From Uranotaenia lowii (taxonomy: Eukaryota > Arthropoda > Insecta > Diptera > Culicidae): a stretch of 64,000 nt of DNA. The position numbers and the translations under genes were made by a program. The notes under the pieces are model-generated. The model was not told the DNA's origin. It searched no databases and saw only the letters and a list, made by a program, of their open reading frames with translations. Of this stretch, positions 1-11,640 are shown piece after piece (the stretch's first letter is position 1; each line of letters opens with the position of its first letter). The stretch spans positions 325,099,406 to 325,163,405 of the forward strand of contig NC_073692.1 in NCBI RefSeq assembly GCF_029784155.1, in the 5' to 3' direction.

Positions 1-380
1 CAATTTTGTCAATTCTATTAGTTTAGTCAATTTTGTGAATTTTGTCAATTTTATAAATTTTGTAAATTTTGTAAATTTTGTAAATTTTGTAAATTTTGTA
101 AATTTTGTAAATTTTGTAAATTTTGTAAATTTTGTAAAGTTTGTAAATTTTGTAAATTTTGTAAATTTTGTCCATTTTGCCCATTTGGATAGTTTTGTCA
201 ATTTTGTGAATTAAGTCAATCTAGGCTATTTTGTCAATTTAGCCTAGGTAGTCAATTCAGTAAATTTAGTAAATTCAGTCAATTTAGTCAGTTAAATCAA
301 TTTTGTCAATTGTTTAAATTTGGACAATTTTGCAATTTTGTCAATTTTGTCAATTTCGCAACTTTGTCAACATAGTTTTT
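1..380. repeat. 9-bp minisatellite (TTTTGTAAA / AATTTTGTC)
   Basis: A run of 9-bp units is visible. It is nearly perfect TTTTGTAAA from about 50 to 170 and degenerates on both sides to AATTTTGTC, AATTTAGTC and AATTCAGTC. No coding or RNA function is apparent. Related degenerate units resume at about 780, so the block appears to be split by the sequence in between. Confidence 0.9.
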
Positions 381-413
381 TTTTTCATTTTTGTCGTATA
401 GTTAATTTAGCCC

Positions 414-489
414 AGTTTTTAGCATACCTTTTAGGGGCATTCTTACTAGTATACAAGTAAGAATGCCCCTGATAGGTATACTTAAAACT
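414..489. repeat. Imperfect hairpin, possible small fold-back element
   Basis: Two arms of about 34 bp face each other. The inner 15 bp (AGGGGCATTCTTACT and its complement) are perfect and enclose an 8-base loop. The outer parts match with about five differences. It lies in the 380-780 segment that interrupts the 9-bp minisatellite. It could be a miniature palindromic transposon or could fold as an RNA hairpin. No terminal duplication could be defined. Confidence 0.6.
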
Positions 490-779
490 TTGATTTCTAT
501 GTTGATTCATTTTTGTAAAGGGCGAAAGCTGTTTCGAGAAAATTGCGTTGAAAGTAATTAGGTTTAAACTGTAGGTCTACAAACGGTACTTTCTCACGCA
601 GCTGACAATTCGATTGTTAACATTTGGCCGCACGCCCTTTTGAAAAAAAAATGATACCACTGCTGCTCTCATGCTGGGTAGGGAACATAGAATCTTATTG
701 GAAGGAAATAATGGGATACTGGGTATGCCAACGAATGACGCGCAACGTAATGTCGATTTTTGAAAAGGGCACATTTTTT
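490..779. other. Unassigned segment inside the minisatellite
   Basis: About 290 bp of non-repetitive sequence separates the hairpin from the second minisatellite block. Short open frames exist on both strands but resemble nothing I recognise. Confidence 0.4.
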
Positions 780-1165
780 GCCATACTTGCAAAATTTGTC
801 AGGTTTGTAAAATTTATCAAGTTTGTGAATGTTGTCATTTTATTTGTATTTTTTTATCAATTTTGTCAACTTTGCAAGTTTGGTCCAATTTGTAATTTTT
901 GACGATTTTAACAATCATGTCATTTTTGTAGTTATAGACTTTTATTTAATTTTTTGTAAATTATGTCAGTTTTGTAGATTTATTTAATTTTTTTCTATAT
1001 TTATTCCGTCAATTTTGCATATAAAGTTTGTACATGTTGTCAATTATGTAAATTTGTTCCACTTTGTAATTTAAGAAAATTTAAACAATTATGTCATTTT
1101 TGTTGTAATTGACCATTTAGACATTTTTGTCAATTATGTCGGTTTTGTAAATGTGTTTGGTAAAT
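780..1165. repeat. Second, degenerate block of the 9-bp minisatellite
   Basis: Irregular copies of TTTTGTCAA, TTTTGTAAA and TTATGTCA-type units are spread through this stretch. They share the motif of the block at 1-380 but are more decayed. Confidence 0.6.
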
Positions 1166-3010
1166 CGTCTAGCGCTGGATTGCATCTGAATTTTTGGATT
1201 TTAATCTGAATTCGGAAACTCACTATTAGACCCGATTTTTATAAATTGAGTTCAAAATCAGAAATACTTTAAAGTCCAGGGAATTCAACATCTTGAAATT
1301 AACGCGTCTGTGCAAAAAAATCACTTAAAACTTTTAAACAGTTGATAAAATTAATTTGGGTGAAACTTTTTATTGATGTATTTTCGTTGGAACAGGTTGG
1401 AACGTGAAATTACGCCAATTTAAAATGGATTTAAAATCGATTTTTCAAATAGGATTTGATTAGATGTTCTGAAATTTCAAAAGCGTTTTTTTTTTGTTCC
1501 GGGCTAACTGATAGATTCGCCCTTATGAAATGTTACGCTAGGTTTGTTTTCATTTGGCGGGTTCGCCCTTTTTCAAACTAACTACAAAATTATCTGACAG
1601 ATACCCGTTTGCCTCGTACTATCGAAGCCCGCCATCGCTGCAGAAAAATGTGGTGATGAACCTTACACCCATCGATTGAACTCGGCAAGTTTTTGGTCGT
1701 ACCCCTTTATGAAAATTCATATTACCATAATATGAATTTAGAGCTTCAGCTCTAATTTTTACGAAACCGGCTCGGTTAGCACTGAACTGGTGCTAAAACT
1801 AAATTTAAATTTATTTCTAGATGTTGTATTATTCTTGTCTACTCCTTCCTCCCGCTCGTTTTGTCGTCATGAAGACATCATGAGTGGGAGTGGAGGTTGT
1901 AATTTTTCCCACTAAACACAGCGAGCATGCCCATCGTGTATATGACGTCATGTATAATTTGACGTCATATATACGATAATCTTGATTTTAGTGATTGCTG
2001 GTTGTGGCTAGCAGGCCAAATTGACACGTTTTTGGAGTGATGATTTGATGATAATTACTATGAAAAAAATTTTTCAAACTATTTTGTTAATTTTTCTTTC
2101 TTTTATAGATCAAAGAAGAAAAAAAACAAATTTTTTGAGATAAAAATCATTTTTGTTGTACTGCCCAGTTTCGCAAAAATGTGCAAAAAAAAGTTTACAA
2201 AAAATCACACCAATACACACAAATACACAGACATCGTCTGAACTCGACGAGCTGATTCGATAGGTACCTATAAAGGTATATCTAAGACCCATAATTAATG
2301 ATCTTCCAAATCGACTGATAACTATACCTTTCTGAAAGAAAGGCAAAAAACGTCAATTGAAAATCCGAGAAAAACCGATAAGGGTAAAATGTATAGGTTA
2401 TTAATATGTTTCAGAATGATTATAATATCGACGTTTCGACCATTTTCTCATCATTCGTTTCCAGCAGAAAAATATTTTCCCTCAATACCTCGATGTTTGT
2501 AGTTGGAATTCACTATCTGATATTTAAAAAATGGTATACTATTTACTATATACTATTTTACATACTATACTTTATTACTATATACTATTTGACATACTAT
2601 TTATACTATTTTACATATTTAATAATTAAGAACATCTAAAGTTTTAAAAAATTATTCAAAGAATGATAAAAATCTTAAGGATCAATTTATCACGAATGCA
2701 ATGAGATCAACCGTTCAGGCCTAGTGAATTGCTGTATGTCTCCTGATTGGGAATTTCCCGGAATCGATCAGAACTTTGCGTGCTGGAGGGCTATTGAATT
2801 GTAAATGTGCCAATCAATTAAGTAAACCCGTCCCATAGATTACCGTCGTCGTCGTTGTGATGCATGCATTTTACCTCGGGACATTGATAAATGGAATGAA
2901 TTTATGCTCATTTCCCCACACCCTGATTGTATCTTTGGCCTCGGTGAGGCGATGCAGTTGGAATGGTTTGACCTTATTTGGGACCTCAAAGTTAAAGAAG
3001 TGTATAATTT
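1166..3010. other. AT-rich intergenic or intronic DNA, no gene seen
   Basis: No convincing coding frame was found. Minor structure includes a perfect 11-bp-arm palindrome at 1714-1738, directly followed by a small stem-loop at 1740-1753, and an irregular ACTAT-rich tract at about 2527-2622. If the minus-strand GT49 gene continues past its donor at 3030, this is the start of its next intron. I saw no downstream GT49 exon here. Confidence 0.5.
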
Positions 3011-3030
3011 TTTAAGCTGATGTTACGTAC

Positions 3031-4022
3031 CTTGAAAAGTTCGTCGCAAACTGATTGTAGATGAAAACTTTGTGATGGAACGGCCTCGCCAGGCCCTTGT
3101 TCGCCAGTCGTATCAAATCAGTCTTGTTTCGAGGGAATCGAACCCGATCATCCAACTCGTATGTCGGAACCACGTAAGCTGTCTGGGGATGCTGTTGTTG
3201 ATGCACCGGCTTTTGAGCTCTCAGAAACTTGTCAAGATGTTCTGCAAAGTTCACACTCGGAATAATGTCCACGTCCGTCAAAAATACGTAATTACTTTGG
3301 CACCCTTTGCGGGCGACGTTGCGCAGATGGTTCTGCGGGTACGGATTCTTGATGCGCCACTTATTGGTTTCTGCTTTGCGCAGTTTTATCAGATCGTTCA
3401 ACGTCGCTTCCGGTTTGGCACAATCGAACTTGGTAAAATCTCCCACATGAATGCTCTTCAGATGGGTTGGGGAGCGATCTTTCGGCAAGGCCAAATGAAA
3501 GCTCACCCGTTCGCGAATCGTTTTGAAGCAATTTCTCAGATACGAAAGGTAGATCTGCAACAGGTACAGTTCATCGTTTCCGGCAGCAAAGATGGCCGCC
3601 GATATCGGTCCAGACCAATGATGTGACACTTGTACCAGCGAGTAAATCTTCTCCAGCGAACTTTGCGTCGCTAGACAAACGGAAAACTTTTCCGATAGTT
3701 CTGGATACTTCTCACCAATCACAGCAAAGTCGAAGAATTTATACAGCCGCCTCGAATCCCAGCGACCCAATCGAAGATCAAGCCCGGAAAACACTGCCTT
3801 ATCGGTGTTATTAGTCAATGATTCGGCCAGCACGTACTCCAGACAGGTGGCCGGAGTGAGGATCGGGGCTCGTGGAACCAGCGAAGCACTGTCCTCGATG
3901 TTGGCAGCACTGTATTGCTGCGAATTGCAGTCGCCATTGTGGAGCAGCCGAACCGTGAGGAAAACATTAGACAGCGTTAGCGCCAACACACTTGCTATAC
4001 TCAGATTCCAGAGGCGGCATGA
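3031..4022 (-). CDS. B4GAT1: Beta-1,4-glucuronyltransferase 1-like (GT49) coding exon, partial gene
   Basis: This exon encodes about 330 residues of a type II membrane glycosyltransferase of the B4GAT1/LARGE-like GT49 family, which adds glucuronic acid to O-mannosyl or related glycans in the Golgi. A hydrophobic signal-anchor lies at about residues 11-30. The catalytic DxD-type motif FLTDVDIIPS lies near residue 255, preceded by the family block NHLRNVARKG and followed by YVVPTYELDD. An NNT sequon sits near residue 77. The exon ends at a strong donor, CAAG|GTACGT, at 3031/3030, within a conserved TNFSR segment, so the C-terminal third is on another exon outside the visible sequence. At the 5' side a pyrimidine-rich acceptor (TTTCTTTACAG) abuts 4022. 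An in-frame ATG at 4037 is the alternative start, which would add five residues. I cannot decide between splice and start. Family assignment is firm; which insect paralogue it is remains unknown. Confidence 0.85.
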
Positions 4023-4039
4023 CTGTAAAGAAACCACAG

Positions 4040-4945
4040 AAAAAGTATTTTTGTTATTTTTAGATATACATTAACTTAAATGAAGGTACTTAATAAATAG
4101 GGAAACTGATTCATACAGTCATACTTTTGATGTTTATTTTTCGTATGGAAATCACATAAAACAGGTGAAAAATATTAATGAAAAAATGCATAAAGAAAGT
4201 GGAGGAAGTTGAAAATAGCAATATGTTTTATGACAAATATGTTTTACAATATTGTGCAAAGTTTAAAAAATACTAAACTACCAAATCATTTCATTGTCAT
4301 TTTTTAGTTGAATCATGACGAAGAAGGAGATAATTGAGCATTTAAAAAATAAAAATAAATCGGGCACAAGCTTGCATTCAAAGCAGTACGGAAAATCGTG
4401 TTAGATGATTATAGCAAGAACTAAACAGCACACGAAAAAAATGTTTAGGTATATGGCGATTGGCAATTTTATTATTATTTTCTTTTTCAATCGAATTGGT
4501 AAGTTCGATGTCTGTGAGTAAATTCTTAGGACTTGAGCTTCTAACACAAAATGAATTAAATTACGACTTGAAAAGAAGGAATAGTTGTTGTTACATAGGT
4601 TTGCATTAAATCATGAGATTACTACTCATTATCATCTGCCAATACTGCAGGGTAACCAATATGAGTAAGCATCACCTGTACCTTGACGACATTTTTACCG
4701 TGTTTTTACATTACATCATCATTATCAACATATTGTTTTTAGCAATCATCAATAACGAGTTGCCACAAAGAGAACAGAATCAAAACAAGCTTTTTTGGTG
4801 TTGTCGGCGATTTCTCGTGCTTGCGGCTGATGGTATTATCCGGTAAACGGTTCTGCTGTATGCATCAGAATCCGTAGGTATCAACACCTCCCCCTCAATT
4901 AGCAAATTGAGAATGCTGAACAGCTGCGCATGCCACGCTCTTGGA
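4040..4945. other. Non-coding stretch upstream of the GT49 exon
   Basis: AT-rich DNA with no recognisable reading frame or repeat. If the acceptor at 4023 is used, part of this is the preceding intron. I did not identify the preceding exon. Confidence 0.4.
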
Positions 4946-4949
4946 AACG

Positions 4950-5225
4950 CCTTCATGAATGCGATTCAGATCTTCGATCATCGCAATCGTTTGCAAAGTC
5001 TGCATCTGCACATCCAATAAGTGAAGCCGTGTTCGCGTTTCTGCGGAATACCAACGCCGTATCAGCAGGGTTGGCATGGAATTTATTCAGTACGCTAATC
5101 GCTGCACAAATATCTGGTCTCGATGATGTGGCCAGATGCTGCAAACAACCGATCAGTTCTTTAAATGGTTGTTCGGTGATAACCTTACCATCGTAGCGCT
5201 TAGTAGCTTCTCTGATTTCCTCACT
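4950..5225 (-). pseudogene. Ty1/copia-type reverse transcriptase / RNase H fragment
   Basis: Read on the minus strand, the frame contains EQPFKELIGCLQHLATSS followed by RPDI. This is the end of the copia RT domain, normally written as YRELIGSLMYLA...TRPDI. About 30 residues later comes CADADFANDCDDRRS, matching the RNase H entry motif SDADWAGD.DDRKS. The tract that usually separates the two is shortened, so there is an internal deletion. The frame shifts near 4950. No LTR, integrase or gag is visible nearby. It is a dead scrap of a copia element; the family-level call is solid. Confidence 0.75.
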
Positions 5226-5448
5226 GCTTCTCAGGACCGATTCAGGATTGACGGAATTGGTTTAGGGTTAACTTCTTGAGTCTAGGGTGTTGTTCTGCGT
5301 TAGCGACTAACCGTTGCCCAAACCACCTCCTTCAAAGCACCCCGGACAGTTTTCAACCGTCGAAGAGTTGCGCAATGCAACTCGAACACTGGATATATGG
5401 TCGGTTATAGCCGCCGATCCAAAAGTGGTTTCAGAGAAACCAGGAATA

Positions 5449-5472
5449 GAAGAAGAAGAAGAAGAAGAAGAA
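5449..5472. repeat. (GAA)8 microsatellite
   Basis: A perfect trinucleotide run. In one plus-strand frame it would give a poly-glutamate tract, but no gene is supported around it. Confidence 0.85.
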
Positions 5473-5569
5473 CTTGAAAGCTCGAGAATCTGCGCTAAAT
5501 ATCCTCTGAGCTGGTGGTCCGCTGTGCTTGGATCAGCACTTGCATCTGACTAAAGCGCACAACTAAAGC

Positions 5570-5945
5570 ACGAGCCCGGTTCGGGTCTAGGGACTTTTCC
5601 CGGCCGTCGGGTGTTAGCTCACGCATGCTTACTGCAGCGTGGCTCGTGACGGCATCGAAAGTAACCCTCTAGGTCCACGAACCTCATGGACTCGACCTCT
5701 GGCGTGTTGGCCTGGGACATTTCGCTGGCTCGTGTCTGCGATGACGGTCCTCCGACTGCTGGATGGTCCTCTGGCTTCTGACTGGTCCCTCTGTGCTAAC
5801 TGGTCCTTCTGGGCTGGCTTGTCTCGGCGTTGGCTGGTTCCTTCGGCTGGTGTCCTTCTTCCTGGTCTTCTGGCTGGTTGCTGGTCCTCGATTCTGGCTG
5901 GTCCTTCTGCGCTGGCTGCTGGAGCACTTGCTAACCGCAAGCCTG
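5570..5945. repeat. GC-richer degenerate CTGG/CTTCTGG repeat
   Basis: Many imperfect copies of a roughly 12-base motif resembling CTGGTCCTTCTG occur, densest at 5750-5935. Both strands stay open for about 100 codons because of the biased composition, which gives Arg/Gln-rich or Trp/Leu-rich translations that match no family. I read it as low-complexity repeat DNA. Confidence 0.5.
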
Positions 5946-7428
5946 AAAAACTTCCTCTAACTAACTCGTTTTTTTTGCTTTCAAAATTCAGACGTATCTG
6001 GACCCATAACTAGACATGTTAAAATCGCGAGTCTACATACCAGTGATTGAAATCCTCACCAATTTTCTCATCAGAGGCATTCAAAATACACACTTTGAGG
6101 CCTCCCATAGCTATACAGGAGACGATACATATACATTCATTCAAACCTCCCCCCATGAGGAGGATCTGCTCTGAGAGACACTGTCCGTTTGCTGCCCCGA
6201 ACGAACTCTCTCAACGTTCGGTTGCTACATGATGCATGAAGAAGACGAGGCACACATACTCATTTACGTTGTTGAATTTGAATCACTCGAGCCGACCGCA
6301 AAGGTTGAGGCAACAACAAAAACAACCGAACTTATTGCGTTGCACGGCCCGCAACGTATGGTGAAAGAGGGGGGAAGAAAAAGAAATGAAAAAACTAGCT
6401 GCCTGCGTGCGGTTGCTGTGCAATAATAGCAATAGCAGAAAAACCTCACGCATTCGATCCAGGCACAAACGAGGAGACTCGGGTTTGCTCTGCCTTTTGA
6501 ATTCGGTTCCCTCAAGGTTGGGACAGGAGATGAGTGAGAGCCATTCGTTTGGTTTTTTGGATTCGCTGCCTCGAAAGTATATTGCTTCATGAAGGCGGCC
6601 ATGTTGAGAGCGTATGCATCATCGGTTTTGTCGTTTTCGCTGCCTCAAAGCAACCTTTGCTTCCGAGTAAAGCGTTGAGCGAGAGATGGTTGATCAACTC
6701 ATGCTCAGCAAAATTCAATCACTGCTACATACTCGCACTTTGCCAAATTTGCAGATCGATTCTATTTCGTTGACCTCAAACTGCATTGATGCTATCGGTA
6801 AGTTCAACTCAGAATCATCAGTATGTGAGCTTCGGATAAACTCGGTCGAATTTACTGCAATCAAACGAAACATTAGCAAAACGAACGTACAGTTCTGCGA
6901 TTTCAAAATTCAAACTCATGTTCCTTCGGCAGCCGAACACATTAATCGGACAACGCAGCGGGGCGTGGCTAAAAGTGGTATGGCCAAGGGAACGTGATAT
7001 GATCGAGAGATGTGAGGTACCGTTCGTTCGGTTTGTCGGGCAACGAACGTTCGAGTGATTTTATTTCTGCGATGCTTCGAAATCATCAGTGCAGATCTGA
7101 AAGATTGGAACTTTGGAACGAAGATAAAATCAACCAGCAGTTTTTTTTCCGAAGCAAGTTTACGCATGTCTGCCCACAACCTGTTGAAAAAAGGTATTAA
7201 ACGCGAGTTTCAGTGGTGGAATAGAGTTAATCTTTATGCAATTTCGATCGGCTAGCCACTATAATAGTACTCATTACATTAGCGATAGCTATTTGTCACT
7301 TTCCACATCTTGTAAAGCTTGCTTCATTCAGAATTGGAACAAACTTTTGCTCATATTGTAGCGCTCCTGGTGGACGGATTAAGAAGTTCTTGGCGCTCAC
7401 GTGTCGATAATTTTGCAAGCTTTACGTA
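5946..7428. other. Unassigned moderate-GC region
   Basis: About 1.5 kb with no recognised gene. It contains several motifs built on CGTTCG/CGAACG, for example a small stem-loop around 7019-7056 with CGTTCGTT/AACGAACG arms. Two segments near 6230 and 6590 share a TTCATGA-type stretch. It could be the 5' region or LTR of an unrecognised retroelement, but nothing diagnostic is visible. Confidence 0.3.
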
Positions 7429-8434
7429 CAGTACCGTTCATAATTGTATAGAAATTGGAAGCACGCGCACTGTCACTTCGACTTTGAACTTCCATAACTT
7501 TTGACTCTGATGATATTTTTTGATCAAATTTTCTGCGTTAGATAGATAAACTATCACACTATTATATCACAAAATTTGAGCATTCTGGAGTTTGTGTGGC
7601 CTGAGATACAGTCATTCTACGAAAATCGGACTTTTTGGACTTTTCTCATTTAAACTGTAATATCTCAGAAACTACGCTACATTTTTTGTTGAAATTTTGC
7701 AGAGTGATTGTTGAAATGTAAAGCTATCATGTCTGAAGTTTTTGAAAAGTTTTATCGACGGGAACAAAAGTTACACGAGGTACAATTTTCAAGGCATGAC
7801 CCTAAAAATGCGATTTCTATAGAATTATGGACGATTGTTTTCATAGGAAACTTCTATTTTATGTTTAACAACCAGTAAATCTATTTCAACCAAAAAATCA
7901 AAACAATATTGCGAGATTCTGATTTCAAAACACAAATAGTTATTTAATTTCATTTTTTCATTTCATCATTGCTTTTGCCAGACATTTTTTGACTGATTTG
8001 TGGATGGAAACTATTATGTTCTCATGAATCGTCCAAAATTCTATAGAAATCGCATTTTAAGGTTCATGCCTTAAAAATTGTACCACCCGTAACTTTTGAT
8101 CCCATCGATAAAACTTTCCAAAAACTTCAGACATGCTTACTTTATATTTCAAAAATCACTCTGCAAAATTTTAACAAAAAATGTAGTTTAGTTCCTGGGA
8201 TATTGCAGTATGAATGAGAAAAGTCCAAAAAGTCCGATTTTCGTAGAATTACTTTATCTCAGACCACACAAACTCCAGAAAGCTCAAATTTTGTGGTATA
8301 ACAGTGTGATAGTTGATCTATCTAACTCAGAAAATTTGATCAAAAAATATCATCAGAGTCAAAAGTTATGGAAGTTCAAAGTCGAAGTGGCAGTACGCGT
8401 GCTTCCAATTTCTATACAATTATGAACGGTACTG
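7429..8434. mobile_element. Fold-back Tc1/mariner-type MITE with about 408-bp inverted arms
   Basis: The left arm (7429-7836) and right arm (8026-8434) are inverted copies with scattered differences, separated by about 190 bp of unrelated sequence. The ends read CAGTACCGTTCATAATTG and its complement, and TA dinucleotides flank both sides (7427-7428 and 8435-8436), as expected for Tc1/mariner target duplication. The arms differ by roughly one base in ten, so the insertion is not recent. The element encodes nothing. Its transcript would form a very long dsRNA hairpin. Confidence 0.85.
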
Positions 8435-8454
8435 TATGTATTTTTGACAATCCC

Positions 8455-8840
8455 AACGATTCGGGGGGATGTTCCAGCAAAATTTAAAATTGTTTTTGCC
8501 GACATATTTGCATGAAAATTTATGATTTGGCAGGGCACTTTCAGCTGGGCAAAAAACGAAAGTTTTCGTTACAAATAAGACAATCAAGTTGGAACTATAC
8601 AAAAAGACCAAAATTAACTCACCCAATTGCCCTCAGTTTCGCCCTTTTGAGAAATACTGGGCAATCATGAAGAGGAGACTGAAGGCAAAAGGAAAGGTTG
8701 TCAAAGACATCAATCAGATAAAGACCTGGTGGAATAAGTTAGCTCGAACGATGGAAGAAGAAGGTGTGCGCCACCTAATGAGCCGTGTTACAGGAAAAAT
8801 TCGAGGATTCTTTCGAAACTATGAAGAATTATTCTATCTG
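8455..8840 (+). pseudogene. Mariner-family transposase fragment (C-terminal half)
   Basis: Plus-strand translation gives KFMIWQGTFSAGQKTKVFVT, then NKTI, then PNCPQFRPFEKYWAIMKRRL. These are typical mariner (maT/DD37D-like) blocks: the K-WQAI-CG-K segment, the TI-Y segment and the NPPNCPQ-RPIE-W block around the last catalytic acidic residue. The middle portion with the second catalytic Asp is missing by internal deletion, and a frameshift or stop lies near 8512. It begins about 20 bp after the fold-back element, so the MITE may have landed in, or derived from, an older mariner copy. Confidence 0.8.
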
Positions 8841-9056
8841 TATTTTTTTCTTAAAAGCATGAACAAAACGCTACATTTGCATAAAAAAAATTTTTGAAAT
8901 CAATAATAACTAACTGAAATGCAGGATATTGATTTTGTTCCAATTCTATCTAATGCTAATCTAATGTATAAATTTCTATCTAATGCATAAATTTAGGAGT
9001 AAATATTATCAAAGCAAAAATCTTATTCGTTTTTACTAGAAATCGAGATAAACTCA

Positions 9057-9275
9057 TTTTTTTTGTTTTTTTTTTCTTTGTGTACGTAAGAACAGTTTTC
9101 ACATCTTCATGGCCCCTCTAGTATGTGTTGTGAGCCCACTTGGTAGAATATCTTCATGGCATTCGCAAAAACTTCTTCGGTACAACTGTGTTGTATATTT
9201 ACTCTAGGGATCGAACTCGCGGACATCGGCTCAGGAGGCAACTGAATTGCCTACTAAGCTGTTTAAAAGACCAAC
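9057..9275 (-). mobile_element. tRNA-derived SINE
   Basis: On the minus strand an A-box-like CAGCTTAGTAGG (9250-9261) and a B-box GAGTTCGATCC (9208-9218) are 43 nt apart, the spacing of a tRNA internal Pol III promoter. Between and around them the sequence is tRNA-like but does not form a complete functional tRNA. The element runs into an unrelated body and ends in an A-rich tail (9057-9078). The family name is not known to me. Confidence 0.65.
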
Positions 9276-11485
9276 ATCCAGTTAGAGTTAAAATTTTATC
9301 TTTTGTGAGTTTTACAGCTCAATCTGTCAGTTGTTGAAATAAAAGATTAAACTTATCCAGTCGAAAAATCATACCTATAGTTTAATTGATGCTCTGGGGT
9401 AACATTTATCAGTCTCTAATTTGACGGTTTTAACGAATTTCCTTGAAAAAATTGTCTCCAATCAATTCTCTAGGCCCTCGTATTATTCCCATTTTATTTT
9501 TTCCATCAAACTTTATTATTTGATAGAGCTTCTAGCTTTTTGTCTTAAGCTGGCTTACTCTCGAAAAATCTCCCAAATTCTTAAATATCAAAAATTTCCC
9601 TCAAACTACAACAAAAACTACACGAAATCTATACATTTACTAAGGAAAAAAGTTGAACGCTCAAATAAATCAACCTGTTTGCTTCTAAATGCTTTAATAT
9701 CATCAGGAAAGGTGTTTGTTTGCGAGCCTTCAAAAAATTTATAATTTTCAGATTTTGAAATTACATTTTTGCTTACATTTGAAATTTTCAAAAACAAACC
9801 AATTTTTTCCCAATTTGAAACTCAACTTAAAGGTTTTAAACGAAGAAAAAAGTTTTGAGATATTTTAACTTAGGACTTAGTTATTGATGATTATGTAGAA
9901 AATTTTTATGTTGATCTATGTTGACCCCTTTTTGCGGTATAACGACTAATTTTGATTTATATTACTTGAAAGTCTAAAGAATTTAATCACAAACTGTTGG
10001 TAAAAAAAAATTTAAAAAAACTGTTTTTTTTTTGGAAATTATGCATTTTTTTAATGGAATCTGTAATTTTTACCATAATATTAAAACCCAAGAAACCAAA
10101 AGTCGCAAAGATACTCAATTTTGTGCATCAACAGTTCACATTTGGCTGTATAAAAGGTACTGGAGAGAATTGATTTGGACTTCTGAACGAACATAAAAAG
10201 TCTAAACAAGTAACATGGAACATTTTTGTGCGTTCCAAGTACCTTAAAAACTCCAGGATTCAATTTGGCGTATCGTGCTTCGTTACGAACTTTTAGCGAA
10301 TTTTTTGGTTCCACGCAGAACTTCTTACGAACTTTTTGGTTTCATGCAGAACTTTTTGGTTCCATGAGGAACTTCTAAAGAACTTAACGTAAGCGTTAAG
10401 ATTTTGCACAAGAAAGAATAACAGAAAATCAGAGCTACGAATATACGAACAACGAAATAAACTCACAAATAAATCAACTGTTTTGATCCAAATGGAAAGA
10501 TGTCAAAAATCTTAAAGATTGTCTTAAAATTCATTTCACGTTTTAAATTTGAACAATATTTATATCTAATAATCCGAAACAAAAAAACACATCTCTTCGT
10601 TGACAATCCGATTTTTCGTTTAATTTTCCTTCGCGAAGTTATTATTACATCCTTTTTACTACTCTGTCAAAGGAATTATTTATAGGTTTTAAATTATATA
10701 GGAATAAAACTTTAAACTCCAGATGAGATTAGAAAGATGCTGAAAGCTTAAAATGAAGAAAATGGTTAATTTTCAAAAATAAATAAAAACCCAGAACATT
10801 TTATTGAGAGAAACCGTTTTTATTAATGAATTCAATTTAATGTTTCAAACCTCAAATCAAACGTCGTTTTTGGATTTTAGTTTTTTTTCTCCTCTAACTT
10901 GAGCATCGTGATAATCATTTCATTGATAGACTCATCTTGCAAATTACTTTAACAATAAGGTCGAATCAAGCAGGATAGTGACCAAGCACAGGGTTATCAG
11001 TTGATATCATAGGTTTTCCGTCTAGGACAACGGACCGTTCCGATTAGTTGAACCGTTTTATAAATTTATTTCCAAAACTGTCCAAAACTTCGAAAGCATC
11101 CTGAAAATCATAAAACATAATAGACACTCAGAAGGAACAAAAATATTTATCAAAACTTACGATTTTCTGGTTGTTGCCTCCTTTTTCAGTTTGCTTTTAA
11201 TTCTCACTAAATTTTCCATTTTCTTCTGATTAGTCCTTCTGTAACTCTTCTTGGTTTGATAGTTTAAGAAGTTTTCTTTCTAAGCTGTCGATACAAGTAG
11301 AAGAAAGAATGTGGTGCAAAAAAGATTTCACAAAAATAACATCAAACTTTATACTAACGTTAGCTCAATTCCAAATCTTGCTGAATCTAATTCCGTGATT
11401 GTTTGTTTATCTTTTGGTAAAAAGCCTACTTTGAGAAGAGTAGTCCTTAATTTGTTTAAATTGATGTTCTGAACATCGATACCAT
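9276..11485. other. AT-rich DNA, no gene
   Basis: No coding or structural feature apart from a short tandem repeat at 10284-10384. That repeat consists of two to three imperfect copies of about 27 bp containing GAACTTTTTGGTTTCATG. Confidence 0.4.
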
Positions 11486-11640
11486 AAGAATCGCCCATGG
11501 TACAAAGGCAAAATGCTCAGGTTTCACCAGGAGGGTTCAGGTTCAAATCCCCAAGCAAGAAGCAAGTTTTAGAGTAAGTATGATATTCATTTAGAGAAAA
11601 GGATTTAAAACAAACAGATTTCATTGGTAATTGTAAGATT
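11486..11640 (+). mobile_element. Possible second tRNA-derived SINE
   Basis: A B-box match, GGTTCAAATCC, lies at 11540-11550, and a weaker A-box-like TGGTACAAAGGC lies at 11498-11509, about 42 nt upstream. That gives tRNA-like spacing. A clear tail and target duplication were not found. It may instead be a decayed tRNA pseudogene. Confidence 0.35.

Noticed and set aside
3072..3814. Plus-strand frames of up to 184 residues across the GT49 exon
   Set aside because: Shadows of the minus-strand coding exon, which carries the conserved motifs and splice sites.
5629..6013. Two overlapping opposite-strand frames of over 100 codons
   Set aside because: They arise from the degenerate CTGG/CTTCTGG repeat composition and match no family.
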